Under the pieces are notes generated by a model. It was not told the DNA's origin and did not search any database. It saw only the letters and a program-made list of their open reading frames with translations. Position numbers and translations under genes: made by a program. From positions 149,602,001-149,666,000 of the forward strand of contig NC_060212.1 of assembly GCF_021130785.1 (NCBI RefSeq): a stretch of DNA of 64,000 bases, read 5' to 3'. Source of the DNA: Homalodisca vitripennis (lineage: Eukaryota; Arthropoda; Insecta; Hemiptera; Cicadellidae). Numbering within the stretch: position 1 is the stretch's first letter; the number at the start of each line of letters is the position of its first letter. Below are positions 1-12,900 of the stretch, in pieces.

Positions 1-360
1 CAATAATTGAATCCATTCTGCCATAAACATATCAGCCAGATATTATTTTATATCCATCTATATAAAAGTAAGTCGATTCATAAGAAAAGTTCGTGCCAAA
101 TTTCATACCAATAAGTGAATCCATTCTGCCATAAACATATCAGCCAGACATTATTTTATATCCATCTATATAAAAGTAAGTGAATTCACAAGAAAAGTTC
201 GTGCCAAATTTCATACCAATAAGTGAATCCATTCTGCCATAAACATATCAGCCAGATATTATTTTATATTCAACTATATAAAAGTAAGTGGATTCACAAG
301 GAAAGTTCGTGCCAAATTTCATACCAATAAGTGAACCCATTCTGTTATAATAATATCAGT
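1..360. repeat. 108-bp tandem repeat, about 3.3 copies
   Basis: The string ccattctg recurs at 13, 121, 229 and 337, exactly 108 bases apart. The units stay alike across their whole length (shared landmarks: cagccaga, tatataaaagtaagt, aagttcgtgccaaattt). The array is cut by the window edge on the left, and the last unit decays after about 350. Units differ by only a few substitutions, so the array is fairly young. Tandem arrays of this size can lie inside Helitrons or form minor satellites; nothing here decides which. No coding frame is present. Confidence 0.9.
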
Positions 361-828
361 CAGACATACACAATCTATATCAACGTCATTCAATCTAAAT
401 GTATACATCAAAGGCTACATATTAACGTCAGTCGTGTTTACAAGGATGTGTGCCAAATATCGTGGTAATTAATTTTGCTGTAATTATGTTAAACAAATAC
501 AGCCAGTGGTGGGTTCACAAAAATATTTCAAGCCAATTTTCTGGATATCAATGAAATAAATATTCTGACGTAAAAAATTCAGACAGGCTGTATGCTACGT
601 GCCAGTCAGTATATGTATAAGTGACATACTTGAATAGAATAAGTTTGGGTCAAGGCTAACACGTAATTCGTGCTTAAACGTAAAACCTGTCAAACGAATC
701 CTTCAGTGGATTATCAGTCCTCACCATCGCTGGCTGCTCCAGTCATCTGACAAACTACACAGGCGAGACAGCTAACGACATATCCACTACCGCCACTACC
801 GAGTTTCAAACCATACATCCCATGTGTT

Positions 829-839
<11 letters not shown>
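361..839. other. Unannotated stretch between satellite and (AT)n
   Basis: About 480 bases with mixed composition and no usable frame. A locally GC-richer patch lies around 700-800. I recognise no repeat family or gene here. Confidence 0.5.

Positions 840-874
<35 letters not shown>
840..874. repeat. (AT)n microsatellite at SINE tail
   Basis: Pure TA dinucleotide run. It directly abuts the 3' end (minus-strand sense) of the tRNA-derived repeat that starts at 876, so it may be that element's simple-repeat tail. Confidence 0.95.
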
Positions 875-875
<1 letters not shown>

Positions 876-1127
876 GTTAAATTGTATAAATGGCAATAGC
901 ATTATTTAATTTCAATAAACATTGAATCACAAAAAGTACTTGCTCCGCCGGGAGTCGAACCCGGATCTCTCACTTGCCGGATGAATGTGCTACCATTGCA
1001 CCACAGAGCGCTTACTTTTTCCGATTCAATTATTTTGCATTTGGCCGTATCTGTCACATATGCGATTAAATAAGCAAACTAAAATATGATCGGAAGACCA
1101 AACACCTGTCAAACGACTTTTATTTAC
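876..1127 (-). mobile_element. tRNA-derived SINE-like repeat, first unit of a dimer
   Basis: Read on the minus strand, positions 1010-941 fold like a tRNA. There is an A box TGGTGCAATGG, a B box GGTTCGACTCC, and a perfect CCGGG/CCCGG T stem. The acceptor stem pairs at six of seven positions (first pair C-A), and the anticodon loop lacks the universal T33. The tRNA part is followed on the minus strand by an unrelated body (caatgtttattgaaatta...) that ends in (TA)n. The same tRNA-like unit and body recur near 7982 and 39124. The unit is repeated directly at 1128, giving a 252-base period. This is the organisation of a tRNA-headed SINE rather than a working tRNA gene. Confidence 0.8.
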
Positions 1128-1261
1128 GTTAAATTATATAAATGGCAATAGCCTCATTTAATTTCAATAAACATTGAATCACAAAAAGTACTTGCTCCGC
1201 CGGGAGTCGAACCCGGATCTCTCACTTGCCGGGTGAATGTGGATAAGTGAGAGATCCGGGT
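1128..1261 (-). mobile_element. Truncated second SINE unit ending in a foldback
   Basis: This repeats the 876-1127 unit up to about 1240, so only the tail body and the B-box half of the tRNA-like part remain (1193 onward). It then folds back: positions 1211-1227 are the exact reverse complement of 1245-1261 (17 bp, 17-base loop). The copy runs straight into an (AT)n tract. The A-box half is missing, so this copy could not be transcribed as an independent SINE. Confidence 0.75.
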
Positions 1262-1263
1262 AT

Positions 1264-1332
<69 letters not shown>
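1259..1332. repeat. (AT)n microsatellite
   Basis: A TA dinucleotide run with one phase break near 1274. Frames through it translate as Tyr-Ile repeats and are not genes. Confidence 0.95.
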
Positions 1333-1342
<10 letters not shown>

Positions 1343-1384
1343 TCGGTAGTGTATATTTCATTACCTGTCCGCCTTTGTAGTGTA

Positions 1385-1385
<1 letters not shown>

Positions 1386-1450
<65 letters not shown>
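1386..1450. repeat. (AT)n microsatellite
   Basis: Uninterrupted TA run of about 65 bases, separated from the preceding run by 53 bases of unique sequence. Confidence 0.95.
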
Positions 1451-1453
<3 letters not shown>

Positions 1454-3540
1454 ATATATGAACGTTTTTTATATATTTGGAGCGTGGAAAGCTTTAGTAT
1501 TAAATACCAAATTATTACTACATCTTTATAATCGTCTCAAGATGGGTTAAATCATTATCCCACTAAAATATGTACCGGTGGCTAAATTATTATCGAATAT
1601 TCCTAATATTGTTCCTTATGTTTATACATTTTTTATATTTTTAAATTACTTTTTCTGTCACTGCTTTGTAACCACTTAAACTATTCTATTATCACATTAC
1701 TCATATTTACATTACATTCAAATTTTTAATATTGGCTACAACCTTATTCTAAATCACATTAAACATTAAACAATCTATACATGCATTTTTATAAAACCTT
1801 CAAAGTATCCTATAACAATTTGGTGTGTGATATTAAAGTGTTTAACCAACTCTCCATCGTCAAAGGCTTAACATTGACTTCCGTACCGTAACGTAGACCC
1901 TTGTATGTTCCACGTCAATAAAAAAGACATTTTTACTATTCATAAGCAGTTTTAATAATAGTTCAATATCAGCTTTAAGTTTAAAAAATCATAGACCTCG
2001 CATTCGTGTCAGATATTTTAAGTATGAATAGTGAGTGGCGATTTTACATAGCTCTAATCATTTAGAGTGGTTAGAGTTTTTAATCAATTTGAGTAGTCAA
2101 GTGATAACCCCATTTCAACTTAAATATTGTATTTTTGCGTCAGACTTTAATAACACATCAATACTTTTCCTTAATATATTCACAATAAATATCGTTTGCC
2201 GCTGTATAGTGCTTAACAAAAATTACAAACTGCAACCGACTCTACTATTATATTACAGATTTATTAATAGACTATAATAACAGCCAATACAAAACTTGCA
2301 ATATTAATTATAATAGTATTGTAAGTACTCGATATATTTTCAACATAGAAACATTTGGGTTTGTTCTTTTTTTATTAAAATAGTTTACCTGTGGTTTAGT
2401 TCACTCGAGCTTAATACATCATATAGACGAAACAATGCACATTATTATACAGTATACAAAAATGTTATGCATATCATTCTATGGGCCTTCAATATTTGTT
2501 TTCACTTTACAAACATGATATTAACCTATTCAGTACGAACATTTTGATTTTTATTTATTTAGTTGTATAATCGGGCAGATATTTTATAAGATAACAAATG
2601 TAAGTCCAGTTTTATTTAATTCGTAAATCTTTGCTTAAAATCTATAAAGTTCAAGATTATGTTTCAGCACTAATAAATATAAATGTAACCTAACAGAAGT
2701 ATTAAACTTGAAAATGTTCCATTTAGTAGCTGAATATAATTACCAATTAAAGTAGTCAATTCTGCTCATTACATACAATTATTCAAAACTTTTTAATTTA
2801 GTAAACTATTTTTAATTTAATATATCTCAAAAGATTTTCACTGAGATATTACAACGATCCTCGAGGCCTGATTTTGCTGATTTTCCAACAATACAATTAT
2901 TCCAAATGAGTTCACAACGTTTCGTCCTTCTTGTAACTTTTTAATCTAGCAAAGTTAGAATTAATTAAATCCTACCTTTAGCTAAAGCTGTATTCAGTAT
3001 GCTTATACTGTTATGATCTATATTATTTCAAATATTAGAGTTCAGTATCTAAAAAAAATCGCAAACACTGCCACAGTCGAAATAAAGGCAGCTTGCTTGT
3101 CTTTCTTCTTGAAGAAACACTAGGGAGTTCTTTTACAGAACAAGAGCTCTTCTCCCCGAGAACAATAGGAAGCAATTTCAGACGCTTAAAACTTTTGTTT
3201 TATTATACGAGTAAAATTACCTTTTTTATATCCAAAGCAAGACAATTCATTTTAGAAAGGAAGTCATCAAAGAATTGTCCTGAAAATTAGGTCAGTATCC
3301 AATTATATGTGGAATGTTTGATGTATTTGTATCAAACTTTGATATGGTATTTTAAATAAAGAATTGTTTTCTTAGTTTGGACATTTTATAATGCCTATTG
3401 TTTATTAGAGTTTAACGTATTGCTAAGCCTTTGCAACTTTGGAAACCTATAGCCTCTTTAATTCCTTAATGATCAATTAAATCTGTAGATATCTGCCTTT
3501 TAAAAGCTTAACATGAAATTTGCATCAGTTTCAATAGATT
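1451..3540. other. AT-rich unannotated DNA
   Basis: Two kilobases of AT-rich sequence. The short frames at 2035-2277 and 3093-3290 have no recognisable domain or coding-like composition. I see no TE ends. Confidence 0.5.
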
Positions 3541-4670
3541 TCCTTAATATTCTAGCATCATTTTCTGGAAACCTCAGCAACCTTTTGAAAGTGCTCGGAG
3601 TTTAGCTGCTGAAAAATATTCGGAATTTGTCGGTATATGAGAGTTTTAGATCTCTGGAAGTTTAGTGATTTCGAATACATTCCTGTAAGAATGTGAGTGA
3701 ATCCACCTGAAATTATCATCCAGAATCTAGACATTTTCGGCTATAGTAGGCAGCTCTCACCCGTCCCTTTATACTCTCACTTTTTTAATTAGTTTTGCTT
3801 CGACAAATTTCCAGCTTCTGAGATTTTTAATCTCTGGTAACTTCCAATTTTTTAGGAGCTCGTGGCCTCTGAGCTCCCAAACTTAGTTAAATTTTGCAAC
3901 TTTAGGAACGTCCCATATCTGTGATATCTTACCCTCGCATGGTGAGAACTGGACTTTTAATCGTCAGGTTTCTGAAATATTGTTAAAAATTTCCAGTGAT
4001 GAAATTATTAGCCTCTAGGGAGACATACCAGCGTCTAGAAGACTTCAGTTAGTATAAACTCTCAGCCACTGGAAACTTTCCATCTTCAAAAGGACTTCGA
4101 AAGCTCCCAGCTTCTGGTAAATTCCAGCCTCAACAACCTGCCTGACCCTGGCAACACTTTAACATAAAAGTCGCCTGCCATTTTTAATACTCCTGCATCT
4201 AAATATTTCCTGTCCATTTTAGGTTCAGCCTTTAAGGAGGTCACGTCCTTTGAAAGAATTCGGTCACTAAGAATTTTAACTAATGAAAGTATCTCGTATC
4301 GAATAGTTTTCGCTCTTAGAAAGGTGGATGACGCTCGTAGAGAATTCTACACTGAGCGATTTATGCTTTTAGAAACTATAATCCTCTCTAAGCTCCCGCC
4401 TCTGAGAGCTTCTAATCAGTGGAAAGCTCTGGCGTCGGAAAGGCTCCTACAGCTCATAGGCTTCCAATCCCTCATTAGAAGCCCACCGGATCTAGAATCT
4501 GTTGGCCTCTGGAAAGTCGTACCTCTAAATAACCATACTATATGTATATACTATAACATTCCAAGAAATGTATATGCTAATTTTTGTTTTACACCTCGGA
4601 TCTCTAGGTCGTCTAGTATTGCTATGAACGAATAGTCTCGGCTCTCAAGCTTCTCTTCATTGACTCTATA
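3540..4670. repeat. Degenerate short-period repeat rich in CTCTGGAAA / TTCCAG
   Basis: Over about 1.1 kb, variants of cctctggaaa, ttccag and gagctc recur at irregular spacing, for example near 3563, 3653, 3834, 4066, 4113, 4415 and 4506. The composition is clearly less AT-rich than its surroundings. It looks like a decayed minisatellite with a unit of a few tens of bases. The 103-codon frame at 4324-4635 lies inside it and is best explained by the repeat composition, which lacks stop codons on this frame. Confidence 0.55.
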
Positions 4671-5908
4671 GGAGCTCAAGGAATATTCTTGGTATATTGC
4701 TTCAACATTTTCCCAGATTTTGGTGTTTTAAACACTTGTATTTGGGTGGAACTGAATCGAATAATATATTTTTGGAATACAATTCTAGAGTCACCATAAG
4801 ATTTACTGTATATATTATTATATAATCACCACAGTATTGATTGTTATGTATAGTTAATAACAAATCTAAAGGCATAGTATCGTTAAAGAGATTCTCATGT
4901 GGAAGTACAATGTGTACGTTTCTCTGTTATAATTGTTTACTTAGAAAAAAAACAAGCATTTTTTAAAGCCTATATTATACATTGTTTTAAACAACACCAA
5001 ATTTTAAACGAACTGAAAGGTTATGAAGGGCAAATCAAATGGTGCAATTTATATATCATAGTGTTTTATAACACGTTTATTATTTATTTAGAATACGATT
5101 TATGTATTCAAAGCCGCTAACGAGTTACTTCAGTAACAAAGCAGATAAAGTACCTTTATTTAATATTTATACTTGATGAGAGAACCTATATAATGAGAGT
5201 ACAATCTCCTATATACATAACGCGCAGTATACTGATATTCTCTGCTTAACAGCTAACAATGCAACCAATGTTCATTATAACTATCTATATAGTGTAACTA
5301 TCCATATTCAACCATCGCAGTCGCCATCGTTATGATGTAATTAACTAATTATGATGTTTCGGTGTCTTGCTTATGTAATTAAGTAAGAACTACAATACGT
5401 TAAAATCGTATAGCCTACAAACAAGATAACAGGGATTAATTTTCTACAATGTGTTATTCTTAAAATGCAACGCCGACTTACACTATCGTTTTGTGCTGTA
5501 AATTAACTTAACGTAAATTAACTAATTACCAATTATTTTTAAGATCTATATAGCTAACATGTTTATAAAGTAGTTTGCTTTTTAACTTGCATTATGACAT
5601 GTAAACATTGTTAAAATGTGCATATCGGATATGGATTTAGTAGCAAGTCTAAAAAGAATATACACATTTAACATCTCCTATGTTACTTTAGTGTCAAAGA
5701 ATTTCAACGTTATGTAGGACTTTTATAAAGCTTGGAACACGATGCTGAGATTAATAATTACCATAGGGACTCCAACAGGCTTGCACTGTCCTAAAACATT
5801 TATATTTGTTAAGATAAAATAGTTTTTCAAAAACTCTTTTGGTTGTTCTAAGTGGAACATAAGCATTTTCAACAGATAATCTTTTTTAACTCTATAAGAC
5901 GAAGAATA
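4671..5908. other. AT-rich unannotated DNA
   Basis: No gene, no tandem repeat and no transposon terminus recognised. A 73-codon frame at 4899-5120 has AT-driven composition only. Confidence 0.5.
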
Positions 5909-6475
5909 AGTATTTTCCCACCACTGAAAATAATAAAAAATATGAAATTTTCAAAATAAGTTTTTTTGTCATATTTTGTCATTTGGAACCTACTGAACAA
6001 AAACATAGTATTCTAAGACCTATATTTTAACTCTAAGTATGAAAAAATAACGTTTTTTTGCAAGCGCGTCAAAGTCCAAAATTTCACATTTTTACTAGAT
6101 ACCTGATTTTTTACTAAAAACATCTTAATTTCTTTTATATATTTCATTATAAATATGTAAACCAGATATTTAAATCTAGTTTAATACGCATATCAATCAT
6201 TGTACTGTTTTATTTTCATTACTCTATGCTGAAGAAGAAGAAGAAGTAGTAATAGAATAAAAACAAAACAATTTGTGTTCTGTCATCTGTCATTCTACTG
6301 TTGAGTTTCGGGCTGTTTGTTTTGAGTGAAGTTTAGTTCATTTTTATGCCATAAAATATGGGAAGAGTAAAGAATACAAAAAAATGTTGCTAGAAGAAAT
6401 AAGGACAATAATGCAAAGCGGTATGAGGTGCAACCTGCAACCTACGTCACCGACCGAACTCTGTTTTATTTTACA

Positions 6476-6478
<3 letters not shown>

Positions 6479-6515
<37 letters not shown>
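6479..6515. repeat. (AT)n microsatellite inside the transposon remnant
   Basis: Pure TA run of about 37 bases. Confidence 0.95.
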
Positions 6516-6518
<3 letters not shown>

Positions 6519-6706
6519 ATTGAACACTTACATAGTAATATGACCTAATATTGATGTATAATACAACCTTTTGGCCTAATATATTGTGTAAATTTAATTC
6601 AGAACCATAAACTAAAAAAATATACGTGATATATTAGTGTTGAACCTACTACTTTCTATTGCAGTTTTCCGAAAGTTTGAATTTCGATAAATTTTCAGAC
6701 AAAAAT

Positions 6707-7004
6707 CGATATATCTTGGGAACTAATTGAGATAGAAAGTTCATATTTTTACCACATATTAAGTAGATCTTTTTCTAAATATTTAGGTAGAATTAGATTT
6801 TTAGGTATATATGATGAATAGAAACATAATTTTAAATATATGCATGTTTAAAAAACAAAAAGCCTAAAGTTTACTAAATTATTTTATTAAAACGACTAAT
6901 GCTATCATGATAAATCTACCTAAATACTTAGATTAGATCCATATATTCAAAATTAGACCATGAGTAGTGCAATATGTTGGATAGTTTCTTAGATATATCA
7001 ATTT
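6707..7004. repeat. Long imperfect inverted repeat (arms about 110 bases)
   Basis: Positions 6707-6821 and the reverse complement of 6896-7004 align along their length with mismatches and small gaps. The best block is taaatatttaggtagaatt versus taagtatttaggtagattt. The spacer is about 75 bases. The arms lie inside the 5911-7190 remnant, so this is internal foldback structure of that element or a nested foldback element. Confidence 0.6.
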
Positions 7005-7190
7005 TAAATATGGTTTGAAAAACGCGAAATACCCCCGTTTTTATTCGCTGTAGGCTGTATGTGACAACTATTTGGCCGTTTTATATTTTTGTATTTTTTG
7101 TTAGCCTACTACACACTAGAAAAAAACAATTTAAGCTATTTTTATTTTGTATTTAAAAAAAAGTATGTTTTCAGTGGTGAATCCCCTTAA

Positions 7191-8125
<935 letters not shown>

Positions 8126-8985
8126 ATATATATATGCATGCGAACGCCTGAGCGGTTCGCGTCCTCCTGCCTCCACATCTTCAGGTTGTGGCCGTGATAT
8201 AACCTGTTTGTTGGTAAACTGTGTTCCTTGTTACGTTTTTTAGAGCCACGACCTAAAAGAATAAAATAAATAATATATCAGCCTATCCTTGTAACTATTT
8301 TCTTTTCTATTGTTTTTTGTCTCGTTGCCCTGGAACTACACACCACATTGTAGACTAAGCCATATGCGGCTATTAAACATATTTTTGTGAGGATTTTTCT
8401 ATGCAGGCAGCAAATTCCTCGTAAATGAGTCATATCGTAAGATCTAAATTCGACTATTTTATTATCCACCAAGTGAAACAAGCTCTATACTTCTTGCAGA
8501 GTTACATCAAACTGTGTGAAATTATTAACGCTTACATTCGGAGTCGCATTTTCCTCTGAAGTTATCTTTTAATCTAAGGGGTTTGGTTAACACTAATTTT
8601 TACTGAAAAGAATTGGCTATCAGATAGCGACGGTTTGTTAATAAGGGATGGTAGAACAGAAATGTGTATTAGGGTTAATGCAAATGTGTAATCTATAAAA
8701 ATGAAAGTTCGGCAAAATTTTGCTGGCCATTTGGGAACACAGCCTCGTAACGTTAAGAGCTAATAACGGTAATGTCCACTGAGGCCGAGGTGATATGGCT
8801 TGCCATAACCACAGTCCCTGAGCTCTATGTATATAGCCTTGTATATCCTTCCTTACACCATGGTCAGTACTACAACTATTCTTGCCTCTGACAAATCAAT
8901 GATAGCATTAAACGTGAACATTTAATGACGGAAATAAACACTAAGTAAGTACTAGTACAAGTTAAATACACATATTAATAAATTG
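8126..8985. other. Unannotated DNA
   Basis: Mixed-composition sequence. Frames at 8022-8243 and 8278-8481 overlap the SINE or lack any recognisable domain. No boundary of a known element seen. Confidence 0.4.
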
Positions 8986-8993
8986 AAAGAAAG

Positions 8994-9912
8994 GGTATCA
9001 ATTTACATTAACGTGACCATGGAAAGGTATGTTATTTTTTTTTTCCTGAAAACTACAATTTTTCCCGAAAACAATATTGAAGAAAAAATTCGTCGGCAAC
9101 GAAAATCAAAGGAGCTACGATTTTTTTAAATCCTCTGAAAACTCCGTTTTTTACAGTTTCCTATAACTCCACGTCTGCTTAAACTCAGTATAGCCAGATT
9201 TTAAAAACCGATTATCATACCAACAACGAGAAATTATCGTACTTTCATATAAAATAATCGTACCAAACACATTTAATGAAAAAGTATGTTATGTTCGTAT
9301 GATAAATTATGTTATAATTAACTTTTGGTTTGTTACTTGTATAAATTTGTCAAAAATCTTTCATGGTACGATAATAACTACCCATCGTGTATCTTACCGG
9401 CGCATAAAATCAATGAAATTATCGTACCTTTACGATAATTAATTATCGTACCTCTGGCAACACTATCCATATTTGACAGTTTGGTATTACTGTACTTGGT
9501 CAAATAAAGAAGGGACGCCATTTTGAACTACCGTTGTTCCTCCACGTCTATTCTTAACCTCCTAGTTCAGTAGTGGTAATGGCACACCTTTGTGTTGGAT
9601 GTTTGGTATCTCACGTGGAAGCAATTCGTAAAGACGAGTCTGACTAATACGTTAATCCTGTCAACGATGCCTGCCCGCTCCGCACTGCTTGCTCTTTTAG
9701 AAAAAAAATTAACTCGAGCTCGCAAAAGTTAAATCCCAGATCACGTGATGCCCCTGCTCCTTAACGCAATCATGTCCGAAAGGCATCAATATAATACAAT
9801 AATATACTTTCCCCCCAGTTCATATGCACCTGTGATAATAATACTTGGCTATAAATGCCCAACCCAAGAAAAAAGTCCATTTTCCATGGTCACGCTAATG
9901 TAAATAAATACC
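8994..9912. mobile_element. Non-autonomous TIR transposon with 8-bp target duplication
   Basis: Both ends read inward as GGTAT.. ATTTACATTA.CGTGACC ATGGAAA. Over the first 32 bases the ends (8994-9025 and 9912-9881 reversed) differ at only about three positions. The element is flanked on both sides by the octamer AAAGAAAG (8986-8993 and 9913-9920), an intact target-site duplication. The 919-base interior has no transposase frame but contains local palindromes around attatcgta near 9420-9450. An 8-bp duplication is known for hAT, P and Merlin superfamilies. The GG start does not match canonical hAT ends, so the superfamily is left open. Confidence 0.85.
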
Positions 9913-9920
9913 AAAGAAAG

Positions 9921-12900
9921 ATCTTATCAATCATTTATGAACACTCTACAAGATAATAATTACTAACTATTTTTTCTAGTAAATTACTTTAATTGTGAGT
10001 AAACTAAATTAATAAACTGTCTACCTAACACTGAGTTAGTTACTAAAGTGCACAGCTCCTGTAACAGCCATGTTTGCAATATGCAATAACTAATTAATTA
10101 TAATACTGGGTTACGAATTAATTATTGGCACAACTAAACGTAGTTCACTCACTACTGGGCGGATCTGAAGTATATTTTCGTTCAATCGACAACTTTATTA
10201 ACCTCCCAATTCCTCGTAAATGGTAACTTCCCGCCTTTCAACATTTGTAATCAACATTTTTCCTTTCACTCCGCTTGATTTTCTGTATTCATTTGAGAAT
10301 TTCTTGGTAACACCAACCTGGAATTGACAACTCAGAAAAATTGATTTTCATCAAAATTTCAAACTTCAACTTGATTTTAATACACTCACTTCGCTACCGC
10401 GACTTACTCACACATCACCTGCTTCACCTTAAGTCACAAACCCTCCTCCAAAAAACTCTCTTCTTCTTTCTAACTTCGTCTCCCTGGAGCCACTCTCGAA
10501 AGCAGCTGGCTCTAGATCAGCTGATCACGGCCTGCCAATCAGCCGTCGTAGCCACAGCCACTGTTGCTTTCACTGTCACTTCCTGCCGTAGAAGGCCAGT
10601 TACCCATTACGCGTAGTTTGAACGCTCGGCAAAATTTTCACACATTCTCTGTCACATTCTTTTCGTAAGGTTGTATGTAAAAATAGTATTGATGATTTTA
10701 AACATAGCAAAGCAATCACGGGAAATATTCATCTCTTTCGAAATAACACCATATTTCTGAAGTTTATAATACTAATACTTCCCTTAAATTTTTGAATGAA
10801 AAGTAATTTATCTCTACAATATTTATATGTGAGGTAACTTGGATCAAAATTGCCGCAATTAGACTAAGGCACTTCGTAAGCCGTACATCATTAAACGATT
10901 TCTTATATCACATCTCACGAGGCGGGCGTCAACAGAGGCGTTCGTGTTACTGTCTAGTAATAAATGCCGTGTCTCGAACTTGAGGCATTTATTGTATGCC
11001 TCACCGGAAGGGGGATTAGGATTTCTGCTGTAAAAATTGAGAAGTGAGAAGCGTACAAATATTACGGTAATTATGTTGTAAATGTATTATTCATATAATT
11101 ATTAATGAGTAGATCATGTCAAAACCATAAAACTAGTCTTCTACTACTCCAGTTTCAGAACTTCAATTTCATCAAAAATTGGTTTATTTTTTAATATTTA
11201 CTTGTGCTTTGTTGTTTATTGTACCAAACCTCAGTATCTTACGTTATAGGGAAGTGCAGCTCATATAAGGCATTTAGCATAACACATCCAACTTTTAAGT
11301 AGACTTAAAATAGGGTAATGTCACTATACTTTTAAGTTTATGTTTAATCTTATGTTTTAGGGTTTTTTGGCACCTCAGAAAAAGGGTAGATTTCAATATT
11401 CGAAGTTCAGTGTCCTATTTCTTGTAAAGTTTAAGGCTGGAAAATATCTGAAAACTTGTCACGTCAATATTTTTAAAATTACTGTTTCAGATTCTTCTTG
11501 TTAGCGCACTATGAAGTTAACTGGGCACGCTTCCAGTTTTCCCGTTGCGCTCATTCAACTATTTAAAAAAAATGTAATCCATAAAATAATTCTGTACCAA
11601 AATTTCTTAGATATTGTTGCATCTGAATATGAAAACTGCTATTTCAAAATAAAAGAGATGCTGTGGAATTCGTCACTACAGTTATTGGGCTCGCTGTATA
11701 AGAACATATCATTAAATCAAAACTAATGAAAGTTTTAATGTGATTTGTATTGTACAGTGTATTTTTATAAAGGAGGAGTCAAGTTTGTTAGTTTTTGTAA
11801 TATGTTAAATGAAGTTAACAAACATATTGAGTCGTTCATGAGCTTCCATCTAAATTATTGATTGTCAAAGAAACTCACTTACCCACTAAACAGCTGAACT
11901 CACCAGATAACTGATTGATCGTGCTTTGAATGTTGATGGGTTTGGTTCTCATTTGAGATCTCCCGGTAGTACTTTAATTAACTTTACAGCTGTCTATTAG
12001 GGTTTGAATTGCTACGGTCGATTGTTTTTATATATAAATAAGAAAAATAGGTCGCTAAAAGTATCTGTAGAAGGGGAAATTCTACTTTTCCACAAATATT
12101 GTGGACGACACCATTCCTAGTTTTTAAATTCTGAGTCTAGATCCAATAAGTTAAAAAAATTAAAAACTTAGGAAGTTTGTAGAGTCAGATTTTTCTAGTA
12201 ACATGATAAAAAATTACTGAAGGAAGAGAATTTGAATTTCGTTTTGAATGTGTATTAAACATAATTTGATTTTGAACTGTTTGAATTTAATTTACTAGTT
12301 CTTTCTGAGAATTTAGATTGGAGTGTGAGATAAATTCAAGATCTCTAGGACGCTTAACACAAAAAAACCTACAGTTGTATCATTTGCTTATTGATTTAAC
12401 ATTCCTTTGAAATTCGAATAGATATCATTGTTTCCACAGATAAGAATACCTAAAATAGACCCTTCAGAGACTACGGCAATTTTAATGGTGAAAATGAATT
12501 GGAAATTTGAAAAAGCTGATTTTTTTCTGGTAAATAGGATTATACAGTTTTGGTGACTAGTGTGGCACAATATTAACATTTATTTAGAAATATTTCGTGA
12601 TGTAAGCTGTCAAAGGGATTCGATCATTCAATAAAGATATATAGCCTCTCTTGATGTTTTTTAGGTTTTCCATAACCAACCATCCCAATTCTGCGTTAGC
12701 ATTAATGGTCGATTTTTCTTGTCTGATTCCAAATTATTTTTATGCTTAATTTTTTTATTTTTCGAAATACTTAAAAATAAATTAATTTTATATTTCCTTG
12801 AAGAATTGAAGAAAATGTTACTTTTGGATTGTTTAGCTACTTGATTACAGAAAAGATCTTGATTTACTCCTTTAAATTAGGATTCCCCTCGTAATCCTTG

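Larger units (their letters stand above)
5911..7190. mobile_element. DNA-transposon remnant with a TTAA at its right end
   Basis: The outer ends are imperfect inverted repeats. The left has caccactgaaaataat near 5919, and the right, read on the minus strand, has caccactgaaaacatac ending near 7176. The right end is flanked by TTAA (7187-7190) followed inward by GGGGATT on the minus strand. TTAA targets are typical of piggyBac and Kolobok superfamilies. The left end has lost its matching TTAA, so the left boundary is approximate. At 6358 a short open stretch starts ATGGGAAGAGTAAAG but meets a stop after ten further codons. No transposase domain survives. Confidence 0.5.

Noticed and set aside
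941..1010. Functional tRNA genes at 941-1010, 7982-8051 and 39124-39193
   Set aside because: The anticodon loop is atypical, the first acceptor pair mismatches in the copy checked, and all copies share long non-tRNA flanks, as in a SINE.
1179..1531. Long Tyr-Ile frames through (AT)n tracts (also near 27206-27443, 38953-39198 and 47193-47446)
   Set aside because: They are translations of TA repeats and have no non-repeat coding content.
4324..4635. 103-codon frame as a gene
   Set aside because: It lies wholly inside the degenerate CTCTGGAAA repeat, with no recognisable domain.
5886..5889. TTAA as left target duplication of the 5911-7190 element
   Set aside because: The sequence between it and the inverted repeat does not match the right terminus, so the left boundary is not supported.
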